Of a DNA stretch of 64,000 nt, positions 42,104 to 51,691 are shown in pieces. Position numbers and translations under genes: made by a program. Origin of the DNA: Bin87 sp965221295 (GTDB lineage: Bacteria; Chloroflexota; Dehalococcoidia; Lucifugimonadales; UBA3495). Position 1 is the first letter of the stretch, and each line of letters starts with the position of its first letter. Under the pieces are notes generated by a model. The model searched no databases and had not been told where the DNA came from. It saw only the letters and a program-made list of their open reading frames with translations. The stretch spans positions 2,728,001 through 2,792,000 of the forward strand of contig OZ244879.1 of the NCBI GenBank assembly GCA_965221295.1. The letters run 5' to 3'.

Positions 42104-42883
42104 ATGGCAGCCAACCACGGCGGATTATTCGATCTCAGCGGGCGCGTCGCTCTCATCACCGGAGGCAACGGCGGCTTGGGCTTGGGCATGGCCCTGGGTC
42201 TGGCGAACGCGGGCGCCGACATCGCCATCGCAGCCCGAAACGCCGAGAAGAACGCGGCCGCCGTAGCTGAAATCGAGTCAACCAGCCGGCAGGCAGTCGC
42301 CATACCCACCGACGTCACCAGCAGCTCCGACATAGACGACATGGTGTCCCGGGCCGTGGCTCACTTCGGGCGCGTGGACATTTTGATCAACAACGCCGGC
42401 GCAACGGTGCGCAAACCCCCGGAGGACATCACCGCGGCCGAATGGGACCACGTGATGGACGTGAACCTGCGGGCGGCTTTCCTATCGTGCAAGGCCGTGT
42501 ATCCGCATTTCAAGGCTCAAGGCGGCGGCAAGATCATCAGCATCGGCAGTATGTACAGCATCTTTGGCGGCGGCGGTAGCGGAGTCCCTTATTCATCCAG
42601 CAAGGGCGGCATCGTGCAGCTTTCCAAGAGCTTCGCCGTGGCTTGGGCAGCTGACAATGTCCAGTCCAACGCCATTTTACCGGGTTGGTTCATGACCGAA
42701 CTCACCCAGGCCATACCAGAAACCCAGCCAGACCGCTACGACCTGATCAACCGCCGCATACCCATGGGGCGCTGGGGCGAGGCCAGCGAACTGCAGGGCG
42801 CCGCGGTGTTTCTGGCCAGCCGCGCCTCAGACTACGTGACCGGCGCGGTGATCGCGGTTGACGGTGGCTTTTCGGTTTCCTGA
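42104..42883 (+). CDS. SDR family oxidoreductase
   Basis: A complete 259-residue classical SDR: TGGNGGLG, the NNAG in INNAGATV, the serine in ISIGSMYS, YSSSKGG (YxxxK) and the terminal AVDGGFSVS. The sequence resembles gluconate 5-dehydrogenase-type SDRs, but the substrate is not known. CGGGGG lies upstream of the ATG at 42104. Confidence 0.93.
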   Translation: MAANHGGLFDLSGRVALITGGNGGLGLGMALGLANAGADIAIAARNAEKNAAAVAEIESTSRQAVAIPTDVTSSSDIDDMVSRAVAHFGRVDILINNAGATVRKPPEDITAAEWDHVMDVNLRAAFLSCKAVYPHFKAQGGGKIISIGSMYSIFGGGGSGVPYSSSKGGIVQLSKSFAVAWAADNVQSNAILPGWFMTELTQAIPETQPDRYDLINRRIPMGRWGEASELQGAAVFLASRASDYVTGAVIAVDGGFSVS

Positions 42884-42977
42884 CCCGTCGACTGCCTGGC
42901 GAACAGACAGCGCGAGCCAGCGTCAAACCCACCTTCGCGCGATCGACCGCCGGCGCGCCCGCCAATAGATTCAGTCG

Positions 42978-43850
42978 TTACAACTGATCCAGGGCCTGCC
43001 GCGAAAGCATCATCTTGACCGGGCTGATGGGACGGAACGTGCGCGAGACCCGCACGTCTCCGGCCAGGCTGCACAGGGTGTAAGCGTCGTAGGGTTCCAT
43101 GTCCTTTTCGGAGATCAGGAAGTCCACCATATCCCGAACGGCCTGCTTCATGGCTGGGCCGAGTTCTTCGCCATGGGACAGTACGACGTAATGTTCCGGC
43201 GTTATCGCCCGGGGACCAGAGATGTTCATGCCCTTTTCAACGGTGACGCGAACATGGGTATCGGCGGAACATTCGGCGCCGGTGCCGGCCACGGCGCCGT
43301 CGCCAACCACGGCGTGGCAGTCCCCCATAGCCAGCAATCCGCCCGGCACGAAGACGGGTAGGTAGAGAACGCTGCCCTCCACGAGTTCTTTCATGTCGAT
43401 GTCGCCGCCGTAGGGTCCGCTGTCGCTGGCGGTCTCCTGGGGATAGGTCGGCGTGGTGGCGACCAAGCCCATGGATGGACACAGCGGCAACCTGATCCCG
43501 CTGGGCAACAGCAAGTCATCGCCGTCAAGGCTCATTACCGTCGGATAACCCTCGGTGAATTCAGATTCCAAAAATCCACGGCCGGGCATCACCATGTGGG
43601 CCGGATTTTCCTTGGGTTTGATGCTGACGAATTCGATGCGCAGGGCGTCGCCTGGTTCCGCGCCGTTGACGTAGATAGGGCCGGTGGCCGGACCCTTCAG
43701 CGACTTTTCCTGCAATACCCCCGGTTCTCGTATGCCTTCAAAGGCGTCCCAGGTTTCCACCAGCAGGTCTTCGCCATCATCGATAGTGATGGCCGGCTCG
43801 TTTTCCGGTCGCAAGACGTAGATGCGGCTTTCACGGGAAATGGTCTTCAC
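42978..43850 (-). CDS. Acetamidase/formamidase family protein
   Basis: The 290-residue protein has the family hallmarks, including GPIYVNGAEPGDALRIEFVSI, PYGGDIDMKEL, GSVLYLPVFVPGGLLAMGDCHAVVGDGAVAGTGAE. Family members release ammonia from formamide or acetamide. The start is GTG at 43850 with GGGAG eight bases upstream; the frame extends to 44318 inside the next gene's antisense. It is in line with the nitrogen-scavenging lifestyle suggested for marine Chloroflexota, an inference. Confidence 0.9.
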   Translation of the reverse strand: MKTISRESRIYVLRPENEPAITIDDGEDLLVETWDAFEGIREPGVLQEKSLKGPATGPIYVNGAEPGDALRIEFVSIKPKENPAHMVMPGRGFLESEFTEGYPTVMSLDGDDLLLPSGIRLPLCPSMGLVATTPTYPQETASDSGPYGGDIDMKELVEGSVLYLPVFVPGGLLAMGDCHAVVGDGAVAGTGAECSADTHVRVTVEKGMNISGPRAITPEHYVVLSHGEELGPAMKQAVRDMVDFLISEKDMEPYDAYTLCSLAGDVRVSRTFRPISPVKMMLSRQALDQL

Positions 43851-43908
43851 TTTGAACTCTCCCTTAATGAACAGGCTAGGAGAAAACGGAGTTGGCAGCC
43901 CCGCGGCG

Positions 43909-44637
43909 TCACATGGGCAGTTGGGCCTGCGACACGCAGACGGACTCGGCGGCTCGCGGGTCCAAATCCACCACGTTGACGGCCACCCGGCCACGGTCTG
44001 CGGAGGCTCCCATGGGCGAACCGGAATAGAAGGCCATGACGCCATTCTGCGACACGTCCTCAAACCGCTCCCAATGGCCCAGGGCGATGTAGTCGCAGGC
44101 CGCGCCGGCGATCTCGTGAGGTCGTATCGGCGAGGAGCGTTCTTCCGTGTCATCGGGGAAGTGGAAGTGTCCGTGCGCCATGCCCACCAGCCAGCGCCCT
44201 GTGCGTTCTGCGGGGATGCCCGCCAAAGGACGGAATGAAGGGGTGTGGCTGTCCATGGCGCGGCCCCAGACATCCAGGCCAAGGCGGGGGAAGCTAAGGG
44301 TTTCACCGCGGGCGCCACGTATGATGTGCAGGTTTTCGCCGGCAGCCGCGAAGGGCGCCCTCAGGTACAATGACGCGGCGTCGTAAAGATCATGGTTGCC
44401 GGGCAATATGATGGCGGGCACGGCGGCCCGCTCCATCTCGCTCACGAAAAATTCCAGCAGGGCGTCGGAAATGCGAGCGTTGTCAAACACATCCCCGGCG
44501 ATGAGCAGAGCGTCGGCGTGCAGCGAACGAACGCCATTCACCACTGCGGACAGGGCGCGCTGAGCGGCGTCTGGATCCCATCCGTCGCCCAGATGGGTAT
44601 CGGAGGTATGGACGATGCGAATTCTTCGGCGCGGCAT
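43909..44637 (-). CDS. Metallophosphoesterase, SbcD-like
   Basis: The 242-residue protein contains HTSDTHLG, LLIAGDVFDN, ILPGNHDLYD, MAHGHFHF and ALGHWERF, the motifs of calcineurin-like phosphoesterases of the SbcD/Mre11 type. The last motif is GHW where the family usually has GHxH. It lacks the SbcD C-terminal capping domain and has no SbcC neighbour, so it is more likely a small phosphoesterase than a repair nuclease. It starts six bases after the hflX stop. Confidence 0.88.
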   Translation of the reverse strand: MPRRRIRIVHTSDTHLGDGWDPDAAQRALSAVVNGVRSLHADALLIAGDVFDNARISDALLEFFVSEMERAAVPAIILPGNHDLYDAASLYLRAPFAAAGENLHIIRGARGETLSFPRLGLDVWGRAMDSHTPSFRPLAGIPAERTGRWLVGMAHGHFHFPDDTEERSSPIRPHEIAGAACDYIALGHWERFEDVSQNGVMAFYSGSPMGASADRGRVAVNVVDLDPRAAESVCVSQAQLPM

Positions 44638-44643
44638 GATGGG

Positions 44644-45831
44644 TCAGCTGACCGCGGTGGCAACCCGCAGGTCGGGCGCTTCGACCTGGGATCGTATCGT
44701 TTCCAACAGAGCCGTCAGGTTCCAGCCCCTGGCGGCCGAGACGAAGACTCGTCCGTTCACTGCCGGCGAATCCGCGCCGGCGATGTCCGACAGGTCCATC
44801 TGATCGAAGGATTCAATGTCTGCGGGATTGTCGGTCAACAGGTCCATCTTGTTGATCACGAGCAGGCGCGGTTTTCCACCCAAATTCAGGTCGTTGAGGG
44901 TTTGCTCGACCACTTCGGCCTGCTCAGGCGCCTTGGGATGCGTGATGTCAATGACGTGAAGCAGCAGGTCGGCCTCGTCCAATTCAGACAGGGTGGCCCT
45001 GAATGCCGCCACCACGGTGGGTGAGAGCTTTTGGATGAAGCCCACGGTGTCGCTCAGCAGCAGTTCGTTGCCATCTGGCAATCGCAACCGGCGGGTGACC
45101 GGGTCGAGGGTGTTGAATAGCTGGTCCTCGGCGGGGACGCCGGCATTGCACAAGGCGTTGAACAAGGTGCTCTTGCCGGCGTTGGTATAGCCCACCAGGG
45201 TCGCCATCGGCGTGGCCGCGCGGCGGCGGCGTTCCAGGTATTGGCTGCGCCTTTTGTGGACGCTCTCCAACTCCGATTCAATCTTCTGGATGCGACGGCG
45301 AATCAGGCGGCGGTCGGTTTCCAACTGCGTTTCGCCGGGACCCCGGGTGCCGATGCCGCCGCCGAGTCGTTCCAGGTGTGACCACTGGCCGATCAACCGG
45401 GGCAGCAGGTATTGGTGTTGGGCCAATTCCACCTGCATTTGACCCTCCCTGGTGCGGGCGTGGCGACCAAACACGTCGAGAATCAGGGCGGTGCGGTCAA
45501 TGACCTTGACTTGGAGCGCGGCTTCCAAGTTGCGCTGCTGGGTGGGTGTCAGCTCGTCGTCGCAGATCACCACATCGGGGCGCTCTTCGGCCACCACGTC
45601 CTGAAGTTCCTGGAGTTTGCCCTTTCCCAAATACGTGGGAGTTATCCGGTCGGCGCGCTGGGCGACGGTGGCCACCACCTCAGCCCCGGCGGAACGGGTG
45701 AGATAGTCCAATTCGATCAGCGTGTCCTGCAATCCCCAGAGCTGTTCCCCGCGCTTTTTCGTTTCCACGGCCACCAGCACGGCTCGCTCGGTTTGCGGGC
45801 CAGTGGGTCTGGGTTGTCGGGACTTGGGCAT
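44644..45831 (-). CDS. hflX: GTPase HflX
   Basis: HflX is a ribosome-binding GTPase that splits stalled ribosomes. The 395-residue protein has an N-terminal HflX domain (FGRHARTREGQMQVELAQHQYLLPRL, GGGIGTRGPGETQLETDRR) and a GTPase domain: Walker A GYTNAGKST, DTVGFIQKLSP and NKMD. The frame extends to 45975, but ATG 45831 lies after the preceding stop at 45863. Confidence 0.95.
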   Translation of the reverse strand: MPKSRQPRPTGPQTERAVLVAVETKKRGEQLWGLQDTLIELDYLTRSAGAEVVATVAQRADRITPTYLGKGKLQELQDVVAEERPDVVICDDELTPTQQRNLEAALQVKVIDRTALILDVFGRHARTREGQMQVELAQHQYLLPRLIGQWSHLERLGGGIGTRGPGETQLETDRRLIRRRIQKIESELESVHKRRSQYLERRRRAATPMATLVGYTNAGKSTLFNALCNAGVPAEDQLFNTLDPVTRRLRLPDGNELLLSDTVGFIQKLSPTVVAAFRATLSELDEADLLLHVIDITHPKAPEQAEVVEQTLNDLNLGGKPRLLVINKMDLLTDNPADIESFDQMDLSDIAGADSPAVNGRVFVSAARGWNLTALLETIRSQVEAPDLRVATAVS

Positions 45832-45862
45832 ATGCGGGGCAAACTCCGGCGGCTTGTCGGGG

Positions 45863-47041
45863 TTAGGACCTTGGCGTTGGAATCGTCCAGTTTTCCAGGC
45901 GCTGGCAACCAGTTTCCACACGTTCGTCGGGCGTGGTGAGGGAAAGCCGGATGTATCCTTCGCCGTATTGCCCATATGAGGAGCCGGGCGTCACCACAAT
46001 GTCGATTTCCTCCAACAGGCGGGCGGCAAACTCGGCGGAGGTGAAGCCAGCCGGAACGGGCGCCCAGACGTACAGGCTGGCGCGCGGCGTCTCAACGTCA
46101 AGACCCATGCTCCGCAATGCTTGGAGCGTCCGATCTCGGCGCCACTGGTATTTCTCGATGTTGTCGTCGATGCAGTCCTGCGGACCGGTGAGGGCCTCCA
46201 TAGACATCTCTTGGATCGCCTGAGGAACGCCGGAGTCCAGGTTAGCCTTGATCTGGAACAGCCCCTTGATCATGTCTGCATTGCCGACGGCCATTCCCAT
46301 GCGCCATCCGGTCATGTTGTAAGTCTTGGACAGGGAGTGAAACTCGAGGGCTACGTCCTTAGCGCCGTCCAACTGCATCACGCTGCCGGCCCGGTAGCCA
46401 TCGTAGCCCACCTCCGAGTAGGCGGCGTCGTGCAGCATGGCAATGTCGTGCTCGCGGCAATAGCGCAGCGCCGACTCCAAGTCCTCCTGTGAAGCCACTG
46501 CGCTGGTGGGATTGTTGGGGTAGTTGAGCCACATCACCTTGGCGGCGCGGGCCACGTCCTCCGGGATGGCGTCGTATTCGGGGAGCCACCCGTTGCGCTG
46601 GTACAGCGGCATCACGTGGCTTTCGGCGCCGGCGAACATCGTGCCCACGGCGTACACCGGATAGGCCGGATCGGGAACCAGCGCGATGTCGCCGGGATCC
46701 AAGAAGCAAAAAGCGGCGTGCCCGATGCCTTCCTTGGCGCCGATCAATGGCAACACCTCAGTATCCGGGTCGAGGTCAACGTCAAAGCGCTGCTTGTACC
46801 AATGGGCGATGGCCCGACGCATCTCAGGCAGGCCGTCCGTCTCCGGGTAACGATGATTGGGCGGATCCTGCGATGCCGTCAACAAACGATCAACGATAGG
46901 CTGAGGCGTGGGTATGTCCGGATCGCCGATCCCGAACGTGACCACATCGACGCCGGCGGCGCGTTTTTCCGCGATGATGCGCGAGATTTCGACGAATGGG
47001 TAGGGGGCCAGTTTGCCGAGTCGTTGGGAAAGGCTGGGCAT
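45863..47041 (-). CDS. dapL: LL-diaminopimelate aminotransferase
   Basis: DapL converts tetrahydrodipicolinate directly to LL-diaminopimelate. The 392-residue sequence fits the DapL2-type pattern closely: FGIGDPDIPTP, PNHRYPETDG, LIGAKEGIGHAAF, LVPDPAYPVY, NYPNNPTSAVA, HDAAYSEVGYDGY and the PLP-lysine segment SLSKTYNMTGWR. The ATG 47041 with CAGGAG upstream is preferred over the frame start at 47170. It lies one gene from dapF, the next enzyme in the pathway, which supports this assignment. Confidence 0.9.
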   Translation of the reverse strand: MPSLSQRLGKLAPYPFVEISRIIAEKRAAGVDVVTFGIGDPDIPTPQPIVDRLLTASQDPPNHRYPETDGLPEMRRAIAHWYKQRFDVDLDPDTEVLPLIGAKEGIGHAAFCFLDPGDIALVPDPAYPVYAVGTMFAGAESHVMPLYQRNGWLPEYDAIPEDVARAAKVMWLNYPNNPTSAVASQEDLESALRYCREHDIAMLHDAAYSEVGYDGYRAGSVMQLDGAKDVALEFHSLSKTYNMTGWRMGMAVGNADMIKGLFQIKANLDSGVPQAIQEMSMEALTGPQDCIDDNIEKYQWRRDRTLQALRSMGLDVETPRASLYVWAPVPAGFTSAEFAARLLEEIDIVVTPGSSYGQYGEGYIRLSLTTPDERVETGCQRLENWTIPTPRS

Positions 47042-47112
47042 GATTCTCCTGAGCGCTGGTTTCCTGGGCGATTGGTTGGGGAGTTCGGCGGGACCCACGA
47101 ATTGGGCGCTGG

Positions 47113-47793
47113 CTACACGGCCACCGCCTTCACTGCCGTGTCGGCCAGACGGCGTTCCAGGGTCAGCCAATTGTATTCGTCAATGAATGTGGCCAGGCTG
47201 AAGGCCGGCTCAATGCCATGCTCCAAAGAGAGTCGCCCGGCCGGGTCGTCTATCCCGTGCTGTCCGCGAGCGTCGGCGCTGATGGACAACGCGGCCATCC
47301 GCATGACGGTGAGGAACTGCGAGTAGGTAGCGCCGGTGGGTTGCTCCCCGGGAAAGTAGGCGTCGCGAACGCCCTCGCCCCACGGCACGAACAACTGGGG
47401 ATTCAGCGCGGTTAGTATCGCCGAGGCCGCCGTGGGGTCAACCCCGTTGACCTCGGCGAGAATGTCAAAAGCGCGTTCAATAACGTCCAGGGTAGAGCAG
47501 CGCAGGTCATTGAATTCCAGCGCGGAGGCGGACAGTGGCTCCAGGTACGGCGCGGCCGCCGCCACCGCCGACGCGATTTCGCCAGCCTTGTCCGGTGGGA
47601 TGCGACAGCCCCATTGGTTCACGCAGCGCGTCAGCGTTGTCCCGTAGGCATCCTGGTCGCCGTTGTACAGCGCGGCGCGAAATTCCGGTTCACGCGCTGC
47701 TACGCCCCACGCGTTGTCGGCCAGGCGGCGAAACTCCTTGGCAGACCAGCGCAGTTGCTCGTAAGTAGTTGGGCCCATTGCGTAATTGCTCAT
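47113..47793 (-). CDS. Hypothetical protein coupled to dapF
   Basis: The 226-residue product is mostly helical and unrecognised. It has a segment TAASAILTALNPQLFVPWGEGVRDAY, which recalls the helix-hairpin-helix region of DNA-glycosylase-like proteins, but I cannot assign a family. The ATG at 47793 overlaps the dapF stop (ATGA), so it is translationally coupled to dapF and lies 72 bp before dapL. The frame extends to 47862. Confidence 0.7.
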   Translation of the reverse strand: MSNYAMGPTTYEQLRWSAKEFRRLADNAWGVAAREPEFRAALYNGDQDAYGTTLTRCVNQWGCRIPPDKAGEIASAVAAAAPYLEPLSASALEFNDLRCSTLDVIERAFDILAEVNGVDPTAASAILTALNPQLFVPWGEGVRDAYFPGEQPTGATYSQFLTVMRMAALSISADARGQHGIDDPAGRLSLEHGIEPAFSLATFIDEYNWLTLERRLADTAVKAVAV

Positions 47794-48647
47794 TCTGTCC
47801 ACACTCCACTGAATACTTCGGCGGCCGGGCCTTCCAGATAAACTTCGCCCTCGCCGTCCCATTCGATCTGCAACGCGCCGCCTGGCAGGTTGACCGCCAC
47901 GCTATCGCCGGTGTGCCCCAACAGGCGGGAGGCGACGCCGATGGCGCAGGCGCCCGTGCCGCAGGCCATGGTCTCGCCAGACCCACGCTCCCAGACCCGG
48001 GCGTCCAGTTGCCCGTCCTCGCGCAAGTTGACGATCTCAAAGTTGACCCGGCGGGGGAAAATCGGGTGTCGCTCAACCAGCGGGCCGATGTTGTGCAAGG
48101 GGAATTCCTCCACCGGCTGATCGATGAAAGTGACGGCGTGGGGGTTGCCCATTGACACGAAGGTCAGGAACAGACGGAAGTCGCCCGGATGGATCGCGTA
48201 GTTGATGATGGGCCCATGCTGGTCGCTAATGGCAGGGTCCAGGTCAACCGGAATTTCGACAGGAGCGAAGCGGGGCAGCCCCATGCTGACCCGGGCCGCA
48301 TCTACGGCCGCGCCATCGTAGTGTGGCGTAACTGTGCGGATGCCGGCCAGCGTATCGATAGTCACCGCGTCGGCGGAACGGGAGACTATGCCTCGCTCGA
48401 TGGCATACTTGGCGAAACACCGAATGCCATTGCCGCACATTTCCCCTTCCGAGCCGTCCGAGTTGAACATCCGCATTCGAAGGTCGGCTACGTCGGAGTC
48501 CATCACCAGGATTAGGCCGTCCCCCCCGACGCCGAAATGACGGTCGCTGATCGTCTCGGCCAAGCTACCCCACTCGCGGTCGGGCATCTTGCGGGCGTCG
48601 ATGTACACGTAGTCGTTGCCAGCGCCGTGCATTTTCGTGAATTCCAT
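47790..48647 (-). CDS. dapF: Diaminopimelate epimerase
   Basis: DapF converts LL- to meso-diaminopimelate, used for lysine and cell-wall synthesis. The 285-residue protein has FTKMHGAGNDYVYID, FNSDGSEGEMCGNGIRC with the first catalytic Cys and ERGSGETMACGTGACA with the second. ATG 48647 follows AGGAG. The frame extends to 48794 with non-homologous sequence. Confidence 0.96.
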   Translation of the reverse strand: MEFTKMHGAGNDYVYIDARKMPDREWGSLAETISDRHFGVGGDGLILVMDSDVADLRMRMFNSDGSEGEMCGNGIRCFAKYAIERGIVSRSADAVTIDTLAGIRTVTPHYDGAAVDAARVSMGLPRFAPVEIPVDLDPAISDQHGPIINYAIHPGDFRLFLTFVSMGNPHAVTFIDQPVEEFPLHNIGPLVERHPIFPRRVNFEIVNLREDGQLDARVWERGSGETMACGTGACAIGVASRLLGHTGDSVAVNLPGGALQIEWDGEGEVYLEGPAAEVFSGVWTE

Positions 48648-48708
48648 CGTTGAACTCCTGCCGCCGGGCGGCGCAATGCCACCGTCGCCGAATTGTATCA
48701 CAACCACC

Positions 48709-49638
48709 TCAACCCGACAGGAAATCGGCGACGCGACGGCTGGCCTCGGCCACCGGCAGCTCAATGGTGGCGTCCAACCACGCGATGCGATCATCCGTCA
48801 ATTTAAACCAGGTGTACTGCCGGCGCGCCAAACGGTGGGTCTGCGTCTTGGCGCGAGCCACCGCCTCCTCCAGGGTCATTTCACCCGCCAGGTGAGCGCC
48901 AAGCTGGAGGTAACCGACGCTGGACAGCGGCCCCGCTCCTAGTGTGTGGCCCGCTTGGGATAGACGCAGCGCCTCACCCAATAGCCCAGAGGACATCATG
49001 GCGTCGAACCGGGCGTCGATGCGGTCGTAGAGGGCCAAGCGCTCAACGGTCAACCCCAGCGTCAACGAATCGTAAGGCGGTTCTGGGCTGTGCTGATCGG
49101 CCGCGGCTTTAGCGCCCCCGGCGCGGCGCACTTCCAGGGCTCGAATGATGCGCCGGGTATTGCGCTGGTCAACACGTTGGGCGCGTTCGGGGTCCAACTC
49201 ATGGAGTTCGCGCCAGAGCGAGTCTACGCCTTCGGCCGCCGCGCGCCGCTCCATCGCCCGCCGAAACTCCGGGTCGGGTGGAACCTGCGGAACCTGCCAG
49301 CCTTCCAAAAGCGCCCAGACGTATTGGCCGGAGCCACCGCAAAGGATCGGCAATTTGCCACGATTCGCTATGTCGACGATTGTTTCCTGCGCCAGGGGCA
49401 GGTATTCGCCAAGGCTCAGAGGTTCATCCGGGGATCGGATGTCGATGAGGTGATGGCGAGCGGCGCGCTGTTCCCGGTCGGTGGGTTTGGCGGCGCCTAT
49501 GCTCATGCCTCGGTAGACCTGGCGGCTATCGGCGTTGACGATTTCACCGTCGAACCGCTGGGCAAGCTGGATGGCCAGCGCCGTTTTGCCTGCGGCGGTG
49601 GGCCCAACGACGGCTACAACGGCGAGCCGGGCCGACAT
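48709..49638 (-). CDS. miaA: tRNA dimethylallyltransferase
   Basis: MiaA prenylates A37 of tRNAs reading UNN codons. The 309-residue protein has VVGPTAAGKTALA, VNADSRQVYRGMSIGAAKPT, HHLIDI, ILCGGSGQYVWALL and RRQYTWFK. The start ATG 49638 follows a TTG at 49641. It precedes dapF on the same strand with about 60 bp between. Confidence 0.96.
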   Translation of the reverse strand: MSARLAVVAVVGPTAAGKTALAIQLAQRFDGEIVNADSRQVYRGMSIGAAKPTDREQRAARHHLIDIRSPDEPLSLGEYLPLAQETIVDIANRGKLPILCGGSGQYVWALLEGWQVPQVPPDPEFRRAMERRAAAEGVDSLWRELHELDPERAQRVDQRNTRRIIRALEVRRAGGAKAAADQHSPEPPYDSLTLGLTVERLALYDRIDARFDAMMSSGLLGEALRLSQAGHTLGAGPLSSVGYLQLGAHLAGEMTLEEAVARAKTQTHRLARRQYTWFKLTDDRIAWLDATIELPVAEASRRVADFLSG

Positions 49639-49656
49639 CAACCGGCCCCTACCGCG

Positions 49657-50433
49657 TCACGCGCGTGGGTTATCGAACGCGGCCACCACCGACAGAAACG
49701 AATCCGCCTCAAGGCTGGCCCCACCGACCAATGCGCCGTTGACGCTGGTTACCGTGGCGAATTCGGGGGCGTTGCCGGGGTTGACGCTGCCCCCGTACAA
49801 CAGGGGTGTTTGGGCCGCGAATTCGGCTCCCAAAGCTGCGGCAACGGTCGGCGCGACGGCGCCACCCATCACCTGGTCGGCGATGGCGGCGGTGGCGGCG
49901 CGGCCGGAGCCGATGGCCCAAACCGGCTCGTAGGCTATGGCGAGCATTCCAGCCGCGCGGTCGGGGTCAAGGTCAACCAGGGCGGCGGAAACCTGCCGGC
50001 GTATCACCTCGGTGGCCTGGCCCGTTTCCCTTTCTGCCAGGGTTTCGCCCACGCATACAATTGGGCGCAAGCCGTGGGCCACCGCTGCGGCCGTCTTCCA
50101 GCCCACAGACTCGTCGGTTTCTCCGAAATATTGGCGACGCTCCGAGTGCCCGATGATCACGTAATCGCATAGACTTTGCAGCATCGGCGGCGACACCTCG
50201 CCGGTGAAGGCGCCGCTGGCGTCGAAGTGCATGTTTTGGGCCGCGACCGTGATGCCGCTGCCTCGCACAGCATCCCGAACGGCGGCCAGCGAGACGAACG
50301 GTGGCGCCAGGACGATGTTCGCGCCGGCGCGGTCGCCAGCGCCTTCAGCAATCGCTGACGCTAAGGCGACGCCCGAGGCGACGTCGGTGTTCATCTTCCA
50401 GTTGCCAACGACTACATTGCGGACGGGAGGCAT
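49657..50433 (-). CDS. tpiA: Triosephosphate isomerase
   Basis: TpiA interconverts dihydroxyacetone phosphate and glyceraldehyde 3-phosphate. The 258 residues show VVGNWKMNTD (catalytic Lys), IIGHSERRQYFGETD (catalytic His) and AYEPVWAIGSGRAA (catalytic Glu), LLYGGSVNPGNAPEF. AAGGA stands seven bases before the ATG. It belongs with apgM and pgk to one glycolytic cluster. Confidence 0.97.
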   Translation of the reverse strand: MPPVRNVVVGNWKMNTDVASGVALASAIAEGAGDRAGANIVLAPPFVSLAAVRDAVRGSGITVAAQNMHFDASGAFTGEVSPPMLQSLCDYVIIGHSERRQYFGETDESVGWKTAAAVAHGLRPIVCVGETLAERETGQATEVIRRQVSAALVDLDPDRAAGMLAIAYEPVWAIGSGRAATAAIADQVMGGAVAPTVAAALGAEFAAQTPLLYGGSVNPGNAPEFATVTSVNGALVGGASLEADSFLSVVAAFDNPRA

Positions 50434-50461
50434 GAGGGATTCCTTACGCTAGACGCCAACG

Positions 50462-51667
50462 CTACGGGCCGAATTTCGAGAGCTTGCCGGAATGCGAAAG
50501 CGCCAGCAGCATGATGGTTTCCGCCGGTATGCGGCCCAGCGATCCCAACGCGCAGGCGCGCTCGTTGAACCCGTCCACGCCTTCGCCCAACGTTAGCTTG
50601 GAGTGCAGCATGAACGGCACCGGATGCCAGCTGTGGGACGCCATGATGGCCGGCGTCGAATGGTCGCCCGCCACCATCAGCACGTCGGGTTCTAGCTCCA
50701 GGATACGGGGCAGATGCGTGTCCAGTTCTTCCAACGTCTTGACTTTGCCATCGAAATCGCCGTCTTCGCCGGCGGAGTCGGCGGGTTTGTAGTGGAGGAA
50801 GAAGAAGTCGTGGTCATCCCAATTGGCGTGGAGGGTATCCACTTCGTCGGCAAAGGTCATGCCGGTGGGGATGATCTGCATGTTCGCCACCGACGCCAGC
50901 CCTCGGTACATGGGATACGCGGCGATGGCCGCCGGGTTGAGATGGTACACGCCTCCAAAGTCGGGCAAATTGGGCAGTTGGGCCCATCCGCGCAACAGCG
51001 TCATGTTTGCCGGCTGTTCTTCGGAAAGGATACGGCCGGCTTCGGCCACGAACTGCCGCACGATTCCGGCGGTCCGCTCCGCTTCTGGAGCGATGGCGTT
51101 GGGGACGCGAGGAGCCAAACCCTCCCGTTGCGGGTCGGTTTCCTCCACCAGTTCGGAAAGGCTTTCGCCCCGCAGGCGCAGCACAAAACGGTAATCCTGC
51201 ACTGGAAACACATCCAGCTGGACGCCGGGTATTTCGATGCGGTCCAGGCGTTCGCAGAGCGGCGCGCTCAAGGCGGTGGCGATGCGTCCCGCTCGGCGGT
51301 CTGTCAACAACCCCTGGTCATCAACGGTGCAGAAATTGCCTCGCGCCGCCACGTCGCCCGGCAGCAATTCTACCCCGATGCCCAGGGCTTCCAGGGCGCC
51401 CCGCCCGATGACGTACTTGACCGGGTTGTACCCGAACAGCGCCAGATGCCCAGGACCGCTGCCCGGCGCGACACCCACTTCCACGGGCGTGGTCAAACCG
51501 CAGGCGCTGCGTTGGGCCAACGCGTCCAAGTTGGGAATATTGGCGGTCTCCAGCTCCGATTTGCGCGTTTCCGGATGCGGCAAGCCGCCCAAACCGTCAG
51601 CCACCAGCAGCACAATCTTTGAAGGCGTACTGGCAATACTGTCGTGAATGTGTTCCAAGTCGATCAT
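50462..51667 (-). CDS. apgM: Cofactor-independent phosphoglycerate mutase, archaeal-type
   Basis: This enzyme interconverts 3- and 2-phosphoglycerate with bound divalent metal. The 401-residue protein has IVLLVADGLGG, VEVGVAPGSGPGHLALFGYNP with the catalytic Ser, HLNPAAIAAYPMYRG, FFLHYKPAD and MVAGDHSTPAIMASHSWHPVPFML, the ApgM pattern. ATG 51667 has GGAG six bases upstream; a GTG two codons earlier is possible. It lies between tpiA and pgk. Confidence 0.95.
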   Translation of the reverse strand: MIDLEHIHDSIASTPSKIVLLVADGLGGLPHPETRKSELETANIPNLDALAQRSACGLTTPVEVGVAPGSGPGHLALFGYNPVKYVIGRGALEALGIGVELLPGDVAARGNFCTVDDQGLLTDRRAGRIATALSAPLCERLDRIEIPGVQLDVFPVQDYRFVLRLRGESLSELVEETDPQREGLAPRVPNAIAPEAERTAGIVRQFVAEAGRILSEEQPANMTLLRGWAQLPNLPDFGGVYHLNPAAIAAYPMYRGLASVANMQIIPTGMTFADEVDTLHANWDDHDFFFLHYKPADSAGEDGDFDGKVKTLEELDTHLPRILELEPDVLMVAGDHSTPAIMASHSWHPVPFMLHSKLTLGEGVDGFNERACALGSLGRIPAETIMLLALSHSGKLSKFGP

Positions 51668-51691
51668 GCTCACTCCGTAGGGTTCCAGGTC

